From an uncultured archaeon (GTDB lineage: Archaea > Nanobdellota > Nanobdellia > Woesearchaeales > ARS49): DNA of 20,414 nucleotides. The notes beneath the pieces were generated by a model. It saw nothing but the letters and a program-made list of their open reading frames with translations, was not told where the DNA came from and made no database searches. Shown here piece by piece: positions 12,942 through 19,766 of the stretch. Made by a program: the position numbers and the translations under genes. The DNA is taken from assembly GCA_902385765.1 (NCBI GenBank), contig CABMGU010000058.1:1-20414 (forward strand), given 5' to 3'. The number at the start of each line of letters is the position of its first letter. Position 1 is the first letter of the stretch.

Positions 12942-13068
12942 GCACGCAGTTCAGCAAAAAGTGCCACAACTTTACCTTTATTTACAATAGAAGTTTCAGA
13001 TATTGCTATTATTATACAAATTGTCCTAACATTAATTCAAATAAAATGTTGTGTACCCTGATTCTCAA

Positions 13069-13145
13069 CTCAAAATCCTTTGGATTTTGCCACGCTTCGC
13101 TCTCACTTCGTTCGGGTCACTTAATACCACTCACGTCAATACTTC
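13069..13145. repeat. Hairpin and CTTCG-rich intergenic repeat block
   Basis: CAAAATCC-TTT-GGATTTTG (13071-13089) is a perfect 8-bp stem with a 3-nt loop. It is followed by a CTTCG-rich stretch (CGCTTCGCTCTCACTTCGTT at about 13092-13111). It resembles palindromic intergenic repeats scattered in some archaeal and bacterial genomes. There is no coding content here; the frame that reads through into the kinase gene is upstream of that gene's promoter. Confidence 0.5.
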
Positions 13146-13150
13146 AATAC

Positions 13151-13160
13151 TTATTTAAGC
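13151..13160 (+). promoter_or_regulatory. TATA box of the P-loop kinase gene
   Basis: TTATTTAAGC centred 26 nt before the ATG at 13181; it fixes a leaderless start and trims the longer upstream frame. Confidence 0.6.
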
Positions 13161-13180
13161 AATTTGGCATTATTGAAGTT

Positions 13181-13729
13181 ATGCGCGCAATCATCATGAT
13201 GCACGGCCTGCCAGGAACCGGCAAATCCTTCATCGCAGAAAAAATCGCAGCCAGCCTGCCCAACACTATCATTCTGAAAACAGCAAGATTCAGGGAAAAC
13301 CTCAAAAAATCACTCCCAGAACGCTTTGACGAAAACAACCCGCAAACCCGCAAAGAAAAAGACAAAACGTACAAAAAAATAATCAACGAAGCCCGCAAAG
13401 CAATAAAAAACGGAAAAACACCAATCCTCGACGCAACATTCCACAAAAAATACAGAAGAAAATGGGCATACAACCTCGCCAAACAAACGAAGGCAAAACT
13501 AATCATCATCTCAACAAAATGCAACGAACACACAATCTTCCAACGCCTCAAAAAACGCAAAACAACAAGCCCAGACGCATTCCTCAAAACAAAAACAGCC
13601 TACCAAATCATGAAAAAACAGGCGGACGCATTGAGAGAGAAAGGGCTGATTGTAAATTATGTGGATACGGCACGATACGACGTGAGGGAAGTTGTGCGGT
13701 GTGTGAAGGGAAGGACACGAAAAGCTTGA
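13181..13729 (+). CDS. P-loop kinase, AAA_33/polynucleotide-kinase-like
   Basis: 182 aa. It opens MRAIIMMHGLPGTGKSFIAE with the Walker A motif at 9-16. A second conserved strand is PILDATFHKKYRRKW, where the ILDAT aspartate takes the place seen in T4 polynucleotide kinase, chloramphenicol phosphotransferase and zeta-toxin relatives. An Arg/Lys-rich lid segment (IFQRLKKRKTTSPD) lies near 130. Such enzymes phosphorylate small molecules, nucleic acid ends, tRNA-bound amino acids or sugar nucleotides; the substrate cannot be read from the sequence. The start is set by the TATA box. It ends 109 bp before the nuclease operon, which has its own promoter, so it is probably a separate unit. Codon use is strongly A/C-rich. 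Confidence 0.8.
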   Translation: MRAIIMMHGLPGTGKSFIAEKIAASLPNTIILKTARFRENLKKSLPERFDENNPQTRKEKDKTYKKIINEARKAIKNGKTPILDATFHKKYRRKWAYNLAKQTKAKLIIISTKCNEHTIFQRLKKRKTTSPDAFLKTKTAYQIMKKQADALREKGLIVNYVDTARYDVREVVRCVKGRTRKA

Positions 13730-13786
13730 TTAAGATTTACCGCATATTCAAGCATCATTTACTCAATTGCATTTTTAAGAAGACTA

Positions 13787-13833
13787 TTTAAATACTAAAC
13801 TCTCAGACTTCACTAATGTGGTAATGGGAGGAT
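13787..13833 (+). promoter_or_regulatory. Promoter and SD of the LamG-Mrr / SNF2 / zinc-protein operon
   Basis: TTTAAATA (13787-13794) predicts transcription start near 13816. The ~23-nt leader carries GGGAGGAT (13826-13833) five bases before GTG 13839. This SD decides the start and gives a textbook signal peptide. A GTG at 13818 and an ATG at 13824 in the same frame are therefore rejected. Confidence 0.65.
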
Positions 13834-13838
13834 ATAAA

Positions 13839-15791
13839 GTGAAAAAAATAAGTTGGCTATGTTTCATAATTATTTGCATTCTGCCCTTAACGGCATATGC
13901 AGAGACTCCGAGTTTTTACTGCGCTTTTGATGGAAATTATAAATGCACTCCTGACATTTCTCCGCTTGAAGCGAAAGGAGCTTTCAAAGAAGGTCTATAC
14001 GGAAAAGGATTAAGTGTGCAAGATGGCGCAATAGTGTCTTACCCTGCCAACCACATTTTCAATATTCAAAGTGGTACGATTTCTCTTTGGTTCAAGCCAG
14101 AAGGCACACTAGTAGATGAACCTCATATTTTATTTCATCATCAAGGCCCCTCAAATAATGCAAACCTCAGATTCAGAATTCTTCCAGGAAGCCAAAACGG
14201 GCAGTGCAACAGATGCTACGAACTGGCATTTTTCACGGGAAGTGGTGATGTTGTTGTGAGCAAGGAACTTCAAAGCATCCTCGCTCCAGTAAGAGGATGG
14301 TATCACCTTGTAGCAACATGGAGCAACACAAACTTGCAACTCTACCTAAACGGGCAGCTCATTTCTGAAAAAAAACAGCCAATAGCAATTGGATCACAGG
14401 ACAACAAGTTCTTCATCGGCTCCGATAGAGGCAGCGTTGGCACTAATGGAGTGATTGATGAATTCGCATTGTATACAACCGCGCTTTCTTCTGCGCAGAT
14501 CAAGGCATTATTTACACAAGGAATGTCGGGACCAATTCAGCCAGCCATAAAGCAGGACATTAAAGTGGAAACAAGTCCACCAAAGACAGAAACCATTCAA
14601 ACTCCAGTTCCACCCACCGTGGAATCAAAGACCGAACCCGTGGAAATCGAACAGCAACCACCCCTTAAACAATATATCAAACAAAATCAACCACTTCAAA
14701 AGCCAACTAAGGAATCTCCTGCAAGCAAAAATTCTAGCTGGATTTTCGCTCTTTTAATAGTCATAGTAATAGGAACAATTGTTATTATATTTATAAAAAA
14801 ATCGAAAAAGTATGCAACTTCTTCCGAAATCCTATATCGAGTGACAGAAGAGATGAAACGCGAAAAACAAAAATGGTTGGCAAAAGGAGAAGAAATTCAT
14901 AACAAAGAGCAGGAATTGGTTTCAAAAGAAGACGAGCTCCACAAAAGAGAACAGAAGAAAACCATAACAGAAGAAGAGCTCCGCAAAATGGAAGAGACAT
15001 TTGCGACGAAACGAGAAGAAATACGCAAGAAAGAACAAGAATGGATAGCAAAAGGAGAACTACTCCGCAAAAAAGAACAAGAAATGGCTGAAAAAGAAAT
15101 GGAAAATCAGAAAAAACAGGAAGAACGCCACAAAAAAGAACAAGAAAAGACTGAAAAAGAAGTTGAAAATCAAAAGAAATATGAGGAATTCAAGAAGAAG
15201 ATGAACCTATCAAAAAATGACTGCACCATCCCTGCCGCTGCAAAGAAGTTCAAGGAAGCATTTGGCATATCAAAAGAACAATTACCTCATCTTTACCAAT
15301 ACGTAATGGAAGAAGTATTACAGACAGATAATATCGAATTTGTCCAGAAGGAAGTCACACGTGCTTTAACTAAAGTGGACGCGGAAAAAGTGCCTGAAAA
15401 GTTTTTAACAGATATGCAAGAAATCGATAACATGTCGGGAAAAGAGTTTGAGGACTTCCTTGAGAAAATGTTCACAAATCTAAATTACGAGGTAAAACGT
15501 AAGAAACAAACGCGTGATGGCGGCGTAGATTTGATTTTGGAGAATGAGAGTGGCATAACCGTTGTTCAAGCAAAACATTACAAGATAACAAATCCCGTAG
15601 GAATCGATGCAGTTCAAGCGGTCGCGGCCAATAGAAGAACACACAAGGCAAAAAAAGTCATGGTTGTTACAACCTCAAGCAAGTTCACAATAGATGCTCA
15701 GAAACTAGCAAGTTCCGAGGAAGTTGAATTGGTAAATCGTACAGGGTTGAAAGATCTCATTAGGCAGGCAAAACTAATAAAAAATGGTTAA
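13839..15791 (+). CDS. Transmembrane LamG - coiled coil - Mrr-type nuclease fusion
   Basis: 650 aa from GTG 13839. The signal peptide is MKKISWLCFIIICILPLTAYA (cleavage after ~21). A LamG/concanavalin-type beta-sandwich spans ~25-230, with FNIQSGTISLWFKPEG, GWYHLVATWSNTNLQLYLNG and GVIDEFALYTTALSSAQIKAL as core strands. A Pro/Gln/Lys-rich linker (~235-298) leads to one membrane helix at ~300-321, then KKSKK. A long Lys/Glu coiled coil follows (~335-455) with an internal duplication (KWLAKGEEI.., EWIAKGELL..). From ~530 the protein ends in an Mrr-cat restriction-endonuclease domain opening MSGKEFEDFLEKMF. Its PD-(D/E)xK residues are D564 (D560-G-G-V-D564) and Q577-A-K579. The nuclease therefore faces the cytoplasm and the LamG domain faces outside. 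Its stop overlaps the helicase start by 8 nt. The domain calls are firm; the combined role is inferred. Confidence 0.9.
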   Translation: MKKISWLCFIIICILPLTAYAETPSFYCAFDGNYKCTPDISPLEAKGAFKEGLYGKGLSVQDGAIVSYPANHIFNIQSGTISLWFKPEGTLVDEPHILFHHQGPSNNANLRFRILPGSQNGQCNRCYELAFFTGSGDVVVSKELQSILAPVRGWYHLVATWSNTNLQLYLNGQLISEKKQPIAIGSQDNKFFIGSDRGSVGTNGVIDEFALYTTALSSAQIKALFTQGMSGPIQPAIKQDIKVETSPPKTETIQTPVPPTVESKTEPVEIEQQPPLKQYIKQNQPLQKPTKESPASKNSSWIFALLIVIVIGTIVIIFIKKSKKYATSSEILYRVTEEMKREKQKWLAKGEEIHNKEQELVSKEDELHKREQKKTITEEELRKMEETFATKREEIRKKEQEWIAKGELLRKKEQEMAEKEMENQKKQEERHKKEQEKTEKEVENQKKYEEFKKKMNLSKNDCTIPAAAKKFKEAFGISKEQLPHLYQYVMEEVLQTDNIEFVQKEVTRALTKVDAEKVPEKFLTDMQEIDNMSGKEFEDFLEKMFTNLNYEVKRKKQTRDGGVDLILENESGITVVQAKHYKITNPVGIDAVQAVAANRRTHKAKKVMVVTTSSKFTIDAQKLASSEEVELVNRTGLKDLIRQAKLIKNG

Positions 15792-17547
15792 GATCGAATT
15801 CTTTGACACGCAGGGTATAAGTTCTAAGATTGGCAGGTCGAATTTTGAGCCGTTTGAGTTCCACAGTTTAAATCATCTGGCAAACACAATCCGTCTGAAA
15901 GGAAAGCAGATGGACCTGCTTGCAGTCTCAGACCTCAAAGATAAGATCACTCCCTATCCTCATCAGATTGATAATGCCTTGAAATTTCTCAATGATGTTG
16001 ACGGGCGACTCCTCATTGCCGATGAAGTGGGTCTCGGAAAGACTATAACGGCGGGTCTAATTATGAAGGAGCTCATTCTAAGATTCGGAATCAGAAAAAT
16101 CCTCATTCTTTGCCCAGCTTCATTAACAGAACAATGGCAGGACGAACTTGAGGCCAAGTTCCTGGAATCATTCGAGATAAACAAGAGCGTTCATTTTTGG
16201 AATAAGGACAAGCTAATCACTTCAATTGACACGGCAAAACTACCAAAACACGTGAAAGAGATTAGAAAAATAAATTGGGACCTGCTCGTAATAGATGAGG
16301 CTCATCGACTCAAGAACACAAAAACAGTCGCATACCAATCACTAGCATCAGTCCCTGCAAAATACAAGTTATTTCTTACGGCAACGCCAATTCAGAACAC
16401 CCTTTTAGAACTTCACGCAATTATTGATGCAATGGAGCCAAATTACCTTGGAACACTTAGTGAATTTAAGTTTAAGTATTTTGGGGACAAGGAAGGACTC
16501 AAGTTAAGCGATCAGGAGGGACTTAAACGTGCTCTTGAAGGCGCATTAGTTCGAAGCACACGCAAATCAACAGGACTGTCATTCACCCAAAGAAACGTCA
16601 ATACGGTACACCTTATTCCTTCAGCGATTGAAAGAAAATTTGAGGACATTGTGATAGCGTTTATCAGCCAGGTGGCAACAGACATACATGAAAGCAATTC
16701 AAAAAACGTCGAAAGTAAAAACTATTCCGCCGGGACTAGAACGCTGATGCTTATGACTCTGCTCAGGATGCTGCAAGGAAGCAAACGTGCCTTTGAACAC
16801 ACCTTTCAAAAATTCCTCAAAAATAATCCTCCACTAACATCAGAAGAGGCGCTACGGGCGAATCAAATACTCGAGATTTGTGGAAAAGTCGAAAATCGTA
16901 AACTCGATGAGCTTACAAAACTGGTAAAGAAAATACAAAAGAAAACCCTCATTTTCACAAGCTTTGTGGAAACTCAAGAAGAGATCGTCAAATCGCTTCA
17001 ATCAGAAGGATTCAAAGTAGAGAAATTTAATGGCAGCATGAATAGCACTGAAAAAAATGATGCTGTGCGTCGTTTCAAAACTCAATCAGATATTCTTGTC
17101 TGCACTGAATCAGGAAGCGAAGGCAGAAACATGCAATTCTGTCACAACTTAGTAAATTACGACCTCCCTTGGAATCCCATGCGTGTCGAGCAACGAATCG
17201 GTCGAGTTCATCGAATAGGTCAAGAGCACAATGTCAACATCTTCAATCTCGTAATTAAAGGCAGCATTGAGGATTACATCCTTGAAAAATTGTATAATAA
17301 GCTTGGTCTCTTCCATTGCGCAATTGGAGAGATGGATTCTATTCTGAGCAAAATAATCCCCGAAAGGACGTTTGGAACTGCCATTCTCAAAGCGATTCAA
17401 AATAGCAAAAACAAGGTCGATATTGGAAAAAAAATGGAAGAATTTTTCGAGGAGGTTCGAAAAGGCAAAGACGCAGAGAGAAAGCTCAAGCAGCTGAATG
17501 ATAAGACTCTTGAAATACTTGACTTGAGGCCGATCCAAAATGCGTGA
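15784..17547 (+). CDS. SNF2/HepA-type DNA helicase-translocase
   Basis: 587 aa. Superfamily 2 motifs are complete: Q-like motif around YPHQIDNAL (58-66), Walker A DEVGLGKT (80-87), Ia PASLTEQW, DEAH box 171-174, TATP 199-202, IV LIFTSFVETQEEI, V TESGSEGRNMQFCHNLVNYD and VI EQRIGRVHRIGQ (about 468-480). The closely spaced RIGRVHRIGQ is typical of the HepA/RapA/SNF2 group. It should translocate on double-stranded DNA using ATP. It lacks the large N- and C-terminal domains of full HepA-like or DISARM DrmD proteins; the helicase core nearly fills it. It overlaps the nuclease gene by 8 nt and the next gene by 8 nt. In this context it probably loads or drives the membrane-bound nuclease along DNA. 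Confidence 0.94.
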   Translation: MVKIEFFDTQGISSKIGRSNFEPFEFHSLNHLANTIRLKGKQMDLLAVSDLKDKITPYPHQIDNALKFLNDVDGRLLIADEVGLGKTITAGLIMKELILRFGIRKILILCPASLTEQWQDELEAKFLESFEINKSVHFWNKDKLITSIDTAKLPKHVKEIRKINWDLLVIDEAHRLKNTKTVAYQSLASVPAKYKLFLTATPIQNTLLELHAIIDAMEPNYLGTLSEFKFKYFGDKEGLKLSDQEGLKRALEGALVRSTRKSTGLSFTQRNVNTVHLIPSAIERKFEDIVIAFISQVATDIHESNSKNVESKNYSAGTRTLMLMTLLRMLQGSKRAFEHTFQKFLKNNPPLTSEEALRANQILEICGKVENRKLDELTKLVKKIQKKTLIFTSFVETQEEIVKSLQSEGFKVEKFNGSMNSTEKNDAVRRFKTQSDILVCTESGSEGRNMQFCHNLVNYDLPWNPMRVEQRIGRVHRIGQEHNVNIFNLVIKGSIEDYILEKLYNKLGLFHCAIGEMDSILSKIIPERTFGTAILKAIQNSKNKVDIGKKMEEFFEEVRKGKDAERKLKQLNDKTLEILDLRPIQNA

Positions 17548-19234
17548 AACAACCATTAAGACATTTGTAGAAGAATTTCTTAAGCTCAACAAAGTGAAGC
17601 ACTCTATGGACTCAAATGGCGTCTACACTGTGAATTTTGACGGGTTATTGGCAAATAAGCTTGGCAAAAAGGTGAATTTCACATTCTCAAGGCAAACTGC
17701 AGACGATTATGGCGCAGAATATGCTCACCCTGCATCGCACCTTATCAAAACCTTATCCGCGTTCGCAGCAGGACAAGGGCTAATTACTCGAGCAAAGCTC
17801 GACATCAAAGGCAAAGGAACAGTGGAGTTTGACAAATCCGTGAGCGCCAACAAAGGAAATGAGGGGATGAGACTTGCTGGTGCATTCCTATTTAAGATAG
17901 CATCCAGCAATAGGATAACTGAGGAAGAGCCAGAGAAGTTAAGATACGTCGTGATAACTCAAGAAGGGTCTGTTATCGAAGATGCCGGCGAATTGATAGA
18001 CATGGCGGAGAAACAACCCTCAAAAGTTACCTTGGAAAACGAAAAGGCAACGCGAATGTTCAAACAAGCAACTAATCATCTTGAAAACTATCTGGAATTC
18101 ATTCACAAAGAGAACGAAGCAGCAAATCAAGCCCATTATCAAGATTGGCTAACCGAAGCAAGAGAGAAACTAAATGAAGTCAAAAGAGATTGCCTAAAAG
18201 AAGAGAACCGACTGAAAAAGGCAATAGATGAAGCCAAGAGGCTCGCCTACACAAGCACGCGAGTTAGAACACCAGAGAAACATCTTGAGAATGTGAAGAA
18301 ACTTGAAAAGGAATTAGAAGCACTTCAAATCAAGAACGAAGAGCGAATTGAGAAGGAAACTAACTCACTCACAAGGAGAGCAGAACAAGAAAAAGAAAAA
18401 TACCTTTTCAGCATATCAGTAGATCTATGCTCCGCATTGATATTTGAGTACCCTGCACAGGCGTACACGCTAACTTCAGCAAAGAAGCCTGATGAATCAG
18501 TGAAAGTAACCTTCAGCAAACTCACAAACAATATCGAACCCTTTGATTGCCCCGGCTGCAAAAAACAAACACAAACAAGCTATGCAAGCTACGAAGGCTG
18601 GTTATGCTGCGACTCATGCTCAACAATTAATCCAACACTCAAAGCCAGACTTTCAACTAAAGATAAAGTCCAAAAATGCATCATTACAGGAGAATTCGTT
18701 CCAATGTCAAAGAATTTCAAATGTTCTTGCTGTAATAAATATTTCAAAAAAGAATTTCTTCAAGAAGATTTCGAAAAAGACCTAGTCTGTGAAGCATGTA
18801 AAGTGACATGCCCATTCACCGGAACAATTCTTTCAAAAAAGAAAGGCATCCTATGCGAAGACATACAAAAAAGAGTTCACCCATCATACGCCCTACGATG
18901 CGACCACACACAAAAATACTACTCAAAAGCCCACATCGTACAGACAACAGGAGACTGCCTGAACGTCAATAGGGCAGATGCTATCGTTTGCAAAAAACTC
19001 GGACTCACATTTGCACGAAAAAATACGCAAAATGGAATAAGCACACTCTATCTAAACGCTCAAGAAATTGAAAAGGAAAAGATTCCATATGCAGAGCTTA
19101 GAAACCAAATCAAAGCAAAAAAAGCAAAATTCGCAGAAAACAAATGCGTCGCAATATGCATAGAAAAAGGATGGATGGCGGAAAGCATTTATATTTGGAA
19201 TAAAAAGAAAAAAGAGTTTATAGGAGCCAAGTAA
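17540..19234 (+). CDS. Helicase-associated coiled-coil and zinc-finger protein
   Basis: 564 aa. The N-terminal ~1-175 is an alpha/beta domain containing VNFTFSRQTADDYGAEYAHP and LIKTLSAFAAGQGL. A F-x-F ... HP-x-x-x-L-I pattern occurs after the helicase core of some large HepA-like proteins, so this may be their C-terminal domain split off (inference). A coiled coil spans ~175-300. From C337 (CPGCKK) a run of Cys pairs follows: CCDSC (~357-361), KCIITGEF, CSCCNKYF, CEACKVTCPF, then CDHTQKYYSKAH, suggesting three or more treble-clef or zinc-ribbon modules, possibly with His ligands. No nuclease motif is clear. The 8-nt overlap ties it to the helicase; a DNA- or target-recognition role is likely. 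Confidence 0.85.
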   Translation: MRETTIKTFVEEFLKLNKVKHSMDSNGVYTVNFDGLLANKLGKKVNFTFSRQTADDYGAEYAHPASHLIKTLSAFAAGQGLITRAKLDIKGKGTVEFDKSVSANKGNEGMRLAGAFLFKIASSNRITEEEPEKLRYVVITQEGSVIEDAGELIDMAEKQPSKVTLENEKATRMFKQATNHLENYLEFIHKENEAANQAHYQDWLTEAREKLNEVKRDCLKEENRLKKAIDEAKRLAYTSTRVRTPEKHLENVKKLEKELEALQIKNEERIEKETNSLTRRAEQEKEKYLFSISVDLCSALIFEYPAQAYTLTSAKKPDESVKVTFSKLTNNIEPFDCPGCKKQTQTSYASYEGWLCCDSCSTINPTLKARLSTKDKVQKCIITGEFVPMSKNFKCSCCNKYFKKEFLQEDFEKDLVCEACKVTCPFTGTILSKKKGILCEDIQKRVHPSYALRCDHTQKYYSKAHIVQTTGDCLNVNRADAIVCKKLGLTFARKNTQNGISTLYLNAQEIEKEKIPYAELRNQIKAKKAKFAENKCVAICIEKGWMAESIYIWNKKKKEFIGAK

Positions 19235-19306
19235 GAAAAACCCACTTAACATCGTCAAGTTGGCAGACCAGAAGACGTAGCACAAGCACACATATACTTC
19301 TACCAA

Positions 19307-19654
19307 TTAAATGAAAGGAGCTATCAGACTTGCAATTATGCTGAGCTTCTCCAAGAACTTCCAAAGATTTTGTGTTTCTTTCTGGAATTCTTTTGCTAAA
19401 AACACACTTTCATTAGCCAGTTCATCATATTTTGCTTGCAATTCTTTATTTTCTTTTTCCAAACTGTTAATTTTTAAGGACAGATTTTGATTGCTTTCAT
19501 TCAGAATTTTATTTTCATTACTTAATTTTTGATTTTCTTCAATCAAAGGAAATGAATAAATGTTAATGAAGATACTGATTATCAATGCAGGCAGTATAAT
19601 CCACCGGAACTTATAACAAATCGTTTCAATTGATTCTAAAACCATTCTTAACAT
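19307..19654 (-). CDS. Small membrane protein with coiled coil, 115 aa
   Basis: A membrane helix lies at ~18-38 (FRWIILPALIISIFINIYSF). A long coiled coil follows, rich in Asn, Glu, Lys and Leu heptads (ENQKLSNENKILNESNQNL to ELQAKYDELANES), then a short hydrophobic C-terminus (LSIIASLIAPFI). The ATG at 19654 is 24-32 nt from a TATA box (TTTTAAATA, 19678-19686 on the minus strand). A second ATG three codons in is possible. It is divergent from the lipoprotein gene. The function is unknown; the shape is that of a small envelope spacer or of a holin/spanin-like or scaffold protein. It ends 72 bp after the nuclease operon, convergent with it. Confidence 0.72.
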   Translation of the reverse strand: MLRMVLESIETICYKFRWIILPALIISIFINIYSFPLIEENQKLSNENKILNESNQNLSLKINSLEKENKELQAKYDELANESVFLAKEFQKETQNLWKFLEKLSIIASLIAPFI

Positions 19655-19677
19655 AATGATTTATAATTTTTAATCAT

Positions 19678-19686
19678 ATTTAAAAT
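19678..19686 (-). promoter_or_regulatory. TATA box of the small membrane coiled-coil gene
   Basis: TTTTAAATA on the minus strand, centred 28 nt before the ATG at 19654, so the gene is probably leaderless. Confidence 0.5.
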
Positions 19687-19735
19687 ACTTGCGAGATTTA
19701 TGAATTTTTTCATATTTATAGGAGATGTTATGAAA

Positions 19736-19744
19736 ATTTATATA
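19736..19744 (+). promoter_or_regulatory. TATA box of the terminal lipoprotein gene
   Basis: AATTTATAT centred 27 nt before the ATG at 19767. It selects that ATG over the GTG at 19779, although the GTG would give a more compact signal peptide. Confidence 0.5.
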
Positions 19745-19766
19745 GCCATTATGATGTTTAACGAAA

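Larger units (their letters stand above)
12664..13068. mobile_element. 405-bp segment bounded by 17-bp inverted repeats
   Basis: TTGAGAATCAGGGCACA at 12664-12680 is repeated in inverted orientation at 13052-13068 with one mismatch. The segment carries a leaderless promoter and a single 75-aa gene, and its composition (AT-rich, T-rich third positions) differs from the A/C-rich genes on both sides. No target-site duplication is evident: the bases flanking left (GTCTAA) and right (CTCAAA) do not match. It may be a MITE-like non-autonomous element with cargo, a miniature gene cassette, or a gene flanked by regulatory inverted repeats. Confidence 0.5.

Noticed and set aside
13046..13180. N-terminal extension of the kinase
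   Set aside because: It would translate the hairpin/CTTCG repeat block and lies upstream of a well-placed TATA box; the P-loop domain begins at the ATG at 13181.
13818..13838. Earlier GTG/ATG starts of the LamG-Mrr protein
   Set aside because: The GGGAGGAT SD lies after them and five bases before GTG 13839, which also gives a normal signal peptide.
13787..19234. Assignment of the operon to DISARM or Zorya
   Set aside because: No methylase, DrmB/DrmC, or MotA/MotB-like ZorA/ZorB proteins are present; only the helicase and nuclease themes are shared.
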